This document shows, in pieces, positions 58,249-64,000 of a DNA stretch of 64,000 bases. The first letter of the stretch is position 1; each line of letters starts with the position of its first letter. The notes below the pieces were generated by a model that saw only the letters and a list, made by a program, of their open reading frames with translations, was not told where the DNA came from and made no database searches. The stretch is from Thermoprotei archaeon (GTDB lineage Archaea; Thermoproteota; Thermoprotei; Thermoproteales; B15-G16), in assembly GCA_003649205.1 (NCBI GenBank), contig QMRC01000001.1, positions 62,001 through 126,000 on the forward strand, read 5' to 3'. The position numbers and the translations under genes were made by a program.

Positions 58249-59244
58249 CTATTCCCGTCCTAGCACTCTATCTATACCTGAAGATACTTTATCTACCACT
58301 TCCTGATCGATGCTGTATCCCTTAAGACGTAAACCATATATTATCGAACCCAACACAGCTTTATACCCTGTAATTGGCTCCTTAATCATAGCGTAGGGCA
58401 GAAACCTCCTCACATTCTCTTCAAATGATGCTCTTACAATACGCGATCTGTAGACACTACCTACACCACCAACTATAATGTCTCTATCTCCTTCCATACC
58501 GAGTTTCTTCGCTACAGAGTAAGCCGAAAGAGCTAACTCATACCCTGCTCTCTCAAGAATTCTTCTAGCTACTCTATCGCCTTTTTGCGCCTCTTCATCT
58601 ACAATAACGGCTATCCGAGCTATTGCAGATATATCGTCATAGAGCTTGTTCTGGTAGATAATGGGTATTATGTCGAGAAGATCCTTTACCCCAAAATACT
58701 CCTTCAACCTATCAACAAGAGAAGTCTCCTCACCACGTTCATCGTAAGCTCTTGAAGCTGCGTTCAATGCCTGCAAAGCAATCCACGAGCTACTTCCTTC
58801 ATCTCCAAAGAGCCAACCCCAACCACTGGATCTAGCTGTCTCCCCTCTCTTATTCATCCCATATGCTATAGCTCCAGTACCAGCTATGACTGCAATCCCG
58901 GGATTACCCCACGTAACTGTGTAAAATGCTGATATGGCGTCGTGTATTATAGATGTCTTATCTGGTGAAAGACCAAGCTCTCTAGCGTAATTTTCAGCTA
59001 GCTTATAATCGGCCTTCGTATCCAATCCCGCCCAACTAATAACGATAAGATCAAGCTCCCTTAAGCTCAGACCTACGCCTTTCAAACAACTGTTTATAGC
59101 ATCACTAAGATTTCGAATAATGAGCTCCCTACCAAGAGTAATGTCTGCGGGTCCAGCAATGCCATAACTTAAAACATTTAAAGTATCGTCTAAGAGAACC
59201 GCAATAGTCTTAGTCTTCCCAGTATCAATAGCAAGCATGTACAT
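58249..59244 (-). CDS. BadF/BadG-type sugar kinase (N-acetylglucosamine kinase-like)
   Basis: 331 residues. ASKHA fold: MLAIDTGKTKTIAVLLDD (phosphate 1), ISWAGLDTKADY, GNPGIAVIAGTGAIAYGMNK (phosphate 2), SGWGWLFGDEGSSSWIALQA with the GDEGS motif of GlcNAc kinases, and GGVGSVYRS (adenosine). It probably phosphorylates an amino sugar brought in by the nearby importer. GAGGTG nine bases before the ATG at 59244. Same strand as the GatZ-like gene, 153 bases apart. Confidence 0.82.
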   Translation of the reverse strand: MYMLAIDTGKTKTIAVLLDDTLNVLSYGIAGPADITLGRELIIRNLSDAINSCLKGVGLSLRELDLIVISWAGLDTKADYKLAENYARELGLSPDKTSIIHDAISAFYTVTWGNPGIAVIAGTGAIAYGMNKRGETARSSGWGWLFGDEGSSSWIALQALNAASRAYDERGEETSLVDRLKEYFGVKDLLDIIPIIYQNKLYDDISAIARIAVIVDEEAQKGDRVARRILERAGYELALSAYSVAKKLGMEGDRDIIVGGVGSVYRSRIVRASFEENVRRFLPYAMIKEPITGYKAVLGSIIYGLRLKGYSIDQEVVDKVSSGIDRVLGRE

Positions 59245-59462
59245 ATAGTACGCACCTCACATACTTCATTGATTACCTTCATCAAATATTAACAGGTTGC
59301 GCTATGTAGAATAGATAATCTTTCCATTACAGAGAACATCAACTAGACCTATCATGCTAGTGACTCGAACATTCATCATAAAAGCTCAATACAGCTTTGT
59401 CTCTTCAGTAATATTTGCATCATCTAATGCGCTTTTTCAATCCCTATATACAAGCAAGAAAG

Positions 59463-59470
59463 ATTTTATA
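59463..59470 (+). promoter_or_regulatory. Probable TATA box for the sugar/polyamine-type ABC ATPase
   Basis: GATTTTATAGAG lies about 40-46 bases before the ATG at 59509. Because the upstream ATG at 59479 is only 9 bases from this box, it would fall before the transcription start, which supports the later start. Confidence 0.5.
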
Positions 59471-59508
59471 GAGATCTCATGATATTTGTTACAACAGGGC
59501 TGAGGGTT

Positions 59509-60606
59509 ATGGTCGAGGTTAAAGTTGAAGGTATAGTCAAGAGGTACGGAGCTGTTGAGGCTTTAAAGGGTATTTCACTACGTGCTCGAAGTGGTGAGCT
59601 GGTTTGTATTCTAGGACCAAGTGGATCAGGGAAGTCAACACTTCTCCGCATAATAGCAGGACTGCTAATGCCCGATGAGGGTAAGGTCTTCTTCGACACT
59701 GAGGACGTAACTTACCTACCTCCGTGGAAGCGTAATGTTGGTTTTGTATTTCAAAACATAGCACTATTTCCACACATGACAGTCTACGATAATATAGCCT
59801 TTGGTCTGAAGCTCAGGAAGTTACCTAAGAAGGAAATCGATAGAAAGGTCAAGGAAGTGCTTAAACTAGTTAGGCTAGAGGGGTACGAGAAGAGAAGGCC
59901 TAGTCAACTGAGTGGAGGTGAAGCACAACGTGTAGCCATAGCACGTGCTCTAGTCATAGACCCTAAGGTACTGCTCTTCGATGAGCCCTTAGGGCATTTA
60001 GATGCGAAACTTCGTGACGAGCTAAAATTCGAGATCAGGAGAATTCAAAGAGAGACGAAAAAGACAGCCATATACGTTACACACGATCAAGCAGAAGCAT
60101 TCGCCATAGCTGATTACATCTACATACTTAACCGTGGAGTTATCGAACAGGGAGGAACACCCATAGAGCTGTACGCAAATCCCCAATCTCCCTTCATAGC
60201 AGACTTCGTAGGATCTAGTAATTTCCTTGAAGGTGTAGTTAGGGAAGTAGATAAGCATAGCTATCTAGTGAGTGTAGACATAGGGCCTCTAGAAATCAAA
60301 GTTAGAGGAAGCGCTGATTTGCTACCCAATAATTCAGTTGTTGTCGCTATTAGACCCGAGGACATAGAGATTACGCAGAGTCCTAGTGAGGTTGAAGAGT
60401 TAAGAAGGAAATACCTCAATGTTATCGAGGGTAGTATTCAGAGGAAAATATTCGTAGGACCCTACCTGAGGCTAGAGGTAGATATAGGGTACAGGGAGTC
60501 TCTTAAGGTGGATGTCTATGGTGAAAGAAGATTCAAATTCATAAATCTGCCCATAGGCACGAGAGTATTCATAGCATTCTCCAGGGCTGCAGTATTCAAG
60601 AAGTAG
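59509..60606 (+). CDS. ABC importer ATP-binding protein (MalK/PotA-type with TOBE domain)
   Basis: About 365 residues. Walker A GPSGSGKST, Q-loop VFQNIALFPHMTVYDNIAFG, signature LSGGEAQRVAIARAL, Walker B LLFDEPLGHLD, H-loop VTHDQAEAF, then a TOBE domain (VVVAIRPEDIEI). Faces the two permeases and binding protein on the opposite strand to complete an importer of the CUT1/spermidine/iron kind. The substrate is not clear. Its last 91 bases are overlapped antisense by the next gene. Confidence 0.9.
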   Translation: MVEVKVEGIVKRYGAVEALKGISLRARSGELVCILGPSGSGKSTLLRIIAGLLMPDEGKVFFDTEDVTYLPPWKRNVGFVFQNIALFPHMTVYDNIAFGLKLRKLPKKEIDRKVKEVLKLVRLEGYEKRRPSQLSGGEAQRVAIARALVIDPKVLLFDEPLGHLDAKLRDELKFEIRRIQRETKKTAIYVTHDQAEAFAIADYIYILNRGVIEQGGTPIELYANPQSPFIADFVGSSNFLEGVVREVDKHSYLVSVDIGPLEIKVRGSADLLPNNSVVVAIRPEDIEITQSPSEVEELRRKYLNVIEGSIQRKIFVGPYLRLEVDIGYRESLKVDVYGERRFKFINLPIGTRVFIAFSRAAVFKK

Positions 60607-61661
60607 AAGTAGCTTTTTTTCTCTTCAAACAGTAGCTCTAGACTATATGTGCTGAGGATTGCTTTCTCAACCTTAACGTAGTAACATACATACCCTGGTG
60701 GTGCGTAGGGAGAGATAGAGAACTCGAGATTTCCTAAGAGCGGTATGGTTACTTTCTTAAGAATCATACTTCTGGGTGCAATTATGTAGAGGCTTAAAGG
60801 TGATGTGAATCCTAACTTAAATACGTACCTCACTAAGGCTCCCTCTCTATCCCCTCTCACGAACCCACTGTAGGCTACAGTAACCCCATTCGCATCGGAA
60901 GGCCATAGACTAACGTTGAGTAGATAATGATCGTTGATTGCCTTGATCCTAAGTACCTCGTCAATATCTCTGCCGATAGTTGAGGGACCATAGTTACTCA
61001 GCGGCCACCAAACTCCTCTACGAGGTACTACCTTTTTCACGAACATCTCTAACGATAGGTAACTCTTGCGAAGCGTGAAGTTCTCCAAGCGTGGTGCTAT
61101 GAAGAGCTTTTGAGTAAGGTTATGAGGAGCCCTTATGTACCAGTGCCATACCTCAACGAAACTGGAGTTCCTGAATATGAGTAGGAGAGCTTCACTCTTA
61201 AGTACAGGTGCGGAGTAGTAACTCAGATAAGCATAGAAGCTTCTCTCTAAAGTCATATTTCTACCAGTGTACCCAACGTGAATCAATATATGGCCTTTAA
61301 CGAGACTAGGCTTTCCTGTAGTGTTTCCTCCTCTTTCTAGACTTAGCGTTACGATTAGCTTTTCCTGTTTCTCAGCTACTTTAACCACTTTGAAGAAGCT
61401 ATGGGGCACTACCTCAAATCCACTGAAAACCCCTACAGTTTTCGGTAGTATAACCTCTAGGTGATCACCAGGCTTCAAGCAGATGTCATGGGATATTACG
61501 AGGATGTGGAGAGGTGCTATGCCCTGGCTATATTTCTTACTCGATATTATCTGGAGAGGACGATGTATTGGTATGGGTGCTGCAAGCATCATCACGACAA
61601 TTATTACAGGTATAGAGACTGAGAGTAAAAATAAGAGGTATTTACGAGGCAATGACTTCAC
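60516..61661 (-). CDS. Membrane-anchored extracellular protein, unknown function
   Basis: 381 residues. One N-terminal membrane segment (YLLFLLSVSIPVIIVVMMLA), then a beta-rich extracellular part with several Asn-x-Ser/Thr sites (NTTG, NMTL, NSSF, NLTQ, NFTL, NVSL). Similar in plan to the protein at 53068-54153 but no clear sequence match. It follows the two permeases, so it may assist the importer. The C-terminal 30 codons run antisense through the ATPase gene. Family not recognised. Confidence 0.55.
   Translation of the reverse strand: MKSLPRKYLLFLLSVSIPVIIVVMMLAAPIPIHRPLQIISSKKYSQGIAPLHILVISHDICLKPGDHLEVILPKTVGVFSGFEVVPHSFFKVVKVAEKQEKLIVTLSLERGGNTTGKPSLVKGHILIHVGYTGRNMTLERSFYAYLSYYSAPVLKSEALLLIFRNSSFVEVWHWYIRAPHNLTQKLFIAPRLENFTLRKSYLSLEMFVKKVVPRRGVWWPLSNYGPSTIGRDIDEVLRIKAINDHYLLNVSLWPSDANGVTVAYSGFVRGDREGALVRYVFKLGFTSPLSLYIIAPRSMILKKVTIPLLGNLEFSISPYAPPGYVCYYVKVEKAILSTYSLELLFEEKKSYFYFLNTAALENAMNTLVPMGRFMNLNLLSP
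60614..60620 (+). terminator. Oligo-T terminator after the ABC ATPase gene
   Basis: Seven T residues directly after AGAAGTAGC, 8 bases beyond the stop codon. Typical archaeal T-tract terminator, lying inside the antisense gene. Confidence 0.5.
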
Positions 61662-61664
61662 CTC

Positions 61665-62462
61665 CTAGAAGACGAAGCCTGTTAAGTACTTTGTTCCTAT
61701 TGTTTTGAGGTACAGGAGCATCACTCCAAAGGTGGTTAGCTGTAGAATTGATGCTTCAGCAGCTACACGCCCCAGTAACCCCCACCATCTAATGTCAGAG
61801 TATAGCTTAACTGCTAGGAGATCCAAGCCCGGACCTGTTATGTACAGCGGTAGTAGGTAGTTGTTTATGCTCCATACGAATGTTAGGAGGAAGCCACTGA
61901 AGATACCCGGTCCTATGAGTGGAATTACAACTCTTAAAATTGTCTGTAGAGGTGTTGCTCCGAGAGTTTTTGCAGCCTCTTCGTAGGTAGGGTCTAGGCT
62001 CTTCAACGACACCAGTAGTGGCAACAGCATCATTGGGTAGCTCGTAGAAGCAAGACCTAAAACCGTTCCTAGGAGTGTTCCGTAGAGATGGTAGTAGCGA
62101 ATGTATACAGTTGAGAGCCCAACTCCTGCAACTACGTCAGGGGTAAACATTGGTACTACAAGTAGTGCTGTGATTACTCTCTTGAACTTAAATTCGTACT
62201 TACTGAGGACGTATGCAGGAGGAAAGGCTATGACAAAGTCAATTAACGCTACTAGTAACCCTACGAGAAGTGAATTCCCAAGAGCTTTCCAGTAACCCTC
62301 AGGTATCTCCATGAAGAACTTGAAGCCTATGAATACTATCCCTGTAGGTCTTCTAAGAGTTACAGCTCTGTAGAATATGAAGGCAAAGGGTGATATTATT
62401 ATGAACAGTACAAGTATTATGTAGAGGATTTTAGCAACAACATACATGTCCAGCCTTCTCAT
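61665..62462 (-). CDS. ABC importer permease (PotC/MalG-type)
   Basis: About 265 residues, six membrane spans. The EAA loop is YEEAAKTLGATPLQTILRVV. The ATG at 62460-62462 has a GAGGTGATCTCC site; the longer frame begins inside that site. Partner of the next permease; overlaps its stop region closely. Downstream of the binding-protein gene in the same direction. Confidence 0.9.
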   Translation of the reverse strand: MRRLDMYVVAKILYIILVLFIIISPFAFIFYRAVTLRRPTGIVFIGFKFFMEIPEGYWKALGNSLLVGLLVALIDFVIAFPPAYVLSKYEFKFKRVITALLVVPMFTPDVVAGVGLSTVYIRYYHLYGTLLGTVLGLASTSYPMMLLPLLVSLKSLDPTYEEAAKTLGATPLQTILRVVIPLIGPGIFSGFLLTFVWSINNYLLPLYITGPGLDLLAVKLYSDIRWWGLLGRVAAEASILQLTTFGVMLLYLKTIGTKYLTGFVF

Positions 62463-62467
62463 GGAGA

Positions 62468-63313
62468 TCACCTCAACATTCCTGTTACCTTAAATGTCAT
62501 GAATGTGATTAGTATTGTCATTGATATTAATATCACGGAGAGAGCCGCAGCTACACCATAGTCGTGTACGTGGAGTGCTAGGTGAACTATCTTAACAGTC
62601 ATTACGTCGCCTGCTCTCATTCCTCCGAGGAGCAGTGGTATGAGGTAGCCACCAAGATTCCACCCAAAGCAGGCTAGGAATCCCGCTATGGCACCATGGA
62701 GTGTTAGTGGGAATATGACTTTGAAGAACGCCTTTATAGGTGTAGCCCCTAGTGTAAGGGCGGCTTCTTCTATTGTTGGATCTATCTCTTGAAGGCTGGA
62801 AGATACGTATAGGACCATGAATGGTAGTGTAAATATTGAGAACCCAGCTATAACGGCGTAGGGTGTGTAAAGTACTTGTCTATAGGATACACCTAGTAAC
62901 TTGTATACAAAGTCAAAGATTCCTCCGGGTAAGAACATGTTCCACAGACCGTAAGATACGTAGAGGTCTCCGAAGTATGGGAAAATTAGTGATGCTCTGA
63001 GGACATTGTGAAATAGCACCTTCCTACGTGCAAGGATATATGCTAGGGGGTACCCTAGGATTAGGTCCACAATAGCTGCTGCTAGTGGTAGCTTTATAGA
63101 GTTCTCAATGCATCTAACGTACTCGCTAAACACTCTCGCATAATTGGTAAATCCTACGAAGCGGGGGGCTCCCATAATGAAGGAGTCACGATACGTTAGA
63201 CTTACTATGAACACGTGTAGTATGGGGATTACCCAGAACAGGGTTATGTAGAGTATCGTTGGTACTAGCGCTAGGTACACAACCACGCGACTTACGTTTG
63301 TGGTAAGTCGCAT
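62468..63313 (-). CDS. ABC importer permease (PotB/MalF-type)
   Basis: 281 residues. An N-terminal membrane span (VVVYLALVPTILYITLFWVI), RFVGFTNYARVFSEY, and the EAA loop IEEAALTLGATPIKAFFKVI. Forms the heterodimeric channel with the preceding permease. 106 bases separate it from the binding-protein gene. Confidence 0.9.
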   Translation of the reverse strand: MRLTTNVSRVVVYLALVPTILYITLFWVIPILHVFIVSLTYRDSFIMGAPRFVGFTNYARVFSEYVRCIENSIKLPLAAAIVDLILGYPLAYILARRKVLFHNVLRASLIFPYFGDLYVSYGLWNMFLPGGIFDFVYKLLGVSYRQVLYTPYAVIAGFSIFTLPFMVLYVSSSLQEIDPTIEEAALTLGATPIKAFFKVIFPLTLHGAIAGFLACFGWNLGGYLIPLLLGGMRAGDVMTVKIVHLALHVHDYGVAAALSVILISMTILITFMTFKVTGMLR

Positions 63314-63359
63314 ATAGCATCACCAAGTACGTATTTTCACGATTTAAGTCTAGATAACT

Positions 63360-63385
63360 AGGTAAAAAGGTTAGAAAAAAGATTG
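63360..63385 (-). terminator. T-rich partial terminator after the binding-protein gene
   Basis: On the minus strand CTTTTTTCTAACCTTTTT lies 35-60 bases after the binding-protein stop and before the permease start. Two oligo-T runs suggest partial termination, giving excess binding protein. Confidence 0.45.
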
Positions 63386-63419
63386 TTATTTGGTTTCGGT
63401 GTAGAAAGGTAGGAGAGTA

Positions 63420-64000
63420 CTACGTCAGTCCAGCGTACTTCTTATATAGCTCGGACCACTTTTCGATGTGTTTCTCAATGTATTCGTAATCTGGGAAGAC
63501 GTACCACTTAAACATCTTATCAAGTGGGTACGGGTATATCTTTGAATATATTGGCTTTATCCAGTCTGGTAGTAGCTTAAAGTTAGTATCATTAAGTAGG
63601 TTCTGATGTAGCATCAGGAAGTCCTCCTTAGACTCTCTGTACTTTGGAAAGTCTAAAGCGAACCAGAACTTTGTACTCATCAGGAAGTCTATGAAGATTT
63701 GTGCTAGTACTGGGTGCTTGACACCCTTAGGTATCCAGGCAATTCCTGGTACGAATACGTTACCTTGTGGTTGTGCGACTCTTGCTATGGGGTAGCCCTT
63801 AGCTGCTTCTACTGGGGCTAGGTACCACCACCAAGCAACTGCCCATGCTTCTCCGCGCTCTAAGTACTCTATGATCTCAGCTTCTGATACTGTGTACCTG
63901 AGTACATTGGGATGTATTTTCTCGGCAGCAAACTTTATTACTTCTTCCATCTCTGCTGGGTTCTTGTAGTCCTTACCCATGGCTAGGGCTAGGTTCACTA
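63420..64000 (-). CDS. ABC importer solute-binding protein (partial, C-terminal part)
   Basis: 193 residues of the C-terminal lobe of a family 1 (CUT1/polyamine/iron-type) binding protein. It continues past the window edge. VSEAEIIEYLERGEAWAVAW, PQGNVFVPGIAWIPKGVKHP and LAQIFIDFLMSTKFW are typical, with many aromatic residues that may stack on a sugar. First gene of the importer on the minus strand. The N-terminus and signal peptide are not visible. Confidence 0.8.
   Translation of the reverse strand, partial: VNLALAMGKDYKNPAEMEEVIKFAAEKIHPNVLRYTVSEAEIIEYLERGEAWAVAWWWYLAPVEAAKGYPIARVAQPQGNVFVPGIAWIPKGVKHPVLAQIFIDFLMSTKFWFALDFPKYRESKEDFLMLHQNLLNDTNFKLLPDWIKPIYSKIYPYPLDKMFKWYVFPDYEYIEKHIEKWSELYKKYAGLT

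Overview
The window is a 64 kb piece of a thermophilic archaeal chromosome, most likely Thermoproteota (Crenarchaeota). The basis is gene content: TFB with TFE-beta, Rpo7, Spt4, MCM with Gins23, aIF2-gamma, aIF5B, archaeal exosome, prefoldin, KEOPS subunits, SRP19, Gar1 and many eukaryote-type ribosomal proteins (eS1, eS6, eS24, eS28, eS31, eL24, eL43). Nearly every gene has a GGAGGTGA-like ribosome binding site, and ATG, GTG and TTG starts are all common. I cannot place it at genus level. I saw no rRNA, convincing tRNA or CRISPR array.

Layout. 1-4.6 kb: partial SRP19, then an information-processing run (Gar1, TFB, TFE-beta, 2H phosphodiesterase, CCA-adding enzyme, kinase). 4.6-14 kb: a broken-up S10-type ribosomal operon (uS17-Rnp1-uL29-uS3 on minus; uS19 and uL22 on plus) interrupted by an oligopeptide ABC importer and a UbiA prenyltransferase. 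14-22 kb: a minus-strand replication/repair operon, Gins23-MCM-Hel308-HDAC-like, in which both helicases carry inteins (a LAGLIDADG intein in the MCM P-loop and a 149-residue mini-intein in Hel308). 22-25.8 kb: eS28, eL7/L7Ae, eL24, aIF5B, eS6.

25.8-34.1 kb is an accessory island lying between eS6 and aIF2-gamma. It holds decayed toxin/antitoxin-like genes, broken regulators, a GC-rich element, and a compact operon that looks like a ribosomally made modified-peptide (RiPP) system: a 37-residue single-Cys peptide, a radical SAM/SPASM maturase with an N-terminal recognition-like domain, an ABC ATPase with altered catalytic motifs, and an ABC-2 permease. A 16-bp perfect palindrome lies just upstream. 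This is my best candidate for an undescribed system.

34-40.3 kb: aIF2-gamma, PIN protein, Rpo7, Spt4, a dephospho-CoA kinase split by a -1 frameshift at a canonical slippery heptamer, eS24, eS31, Kae1, Bud32, ITPase. 40.3-43 kb: a small defence-like patch (AAA ATPase plus small TOPRIM/DUF4276-like protein; an intact MNT nucleotidyltransferase with a broken HEPN partner). 43-56.4 kb: uS15, RecJ-like nuclease, Pcc1, eS1, a radical SAM protein, a DHH phosphatase, DUF3194, prefoldin beta, a second Pcc1-family protein, Brix, eL43, Rrp42, Rrp41, then two secreted proteins inserted on the other strand, then Rrp4, SBDS, PsmA. 56.8-64 kb: a carbohydrate locus (GatZ/KbaZ-like protein, BadF/GlcNAc-kinase-like protein, and an ABC importer with two permeases, ATPase and truncated binding protein).

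Four KEOPS genes (Kae1, Bud32, two Pcc1 paralogs), three exosome subunits and most of a tRNA/ribosome maturation toolkit sit in this window, with the accessory material confined to a few breakpoints.
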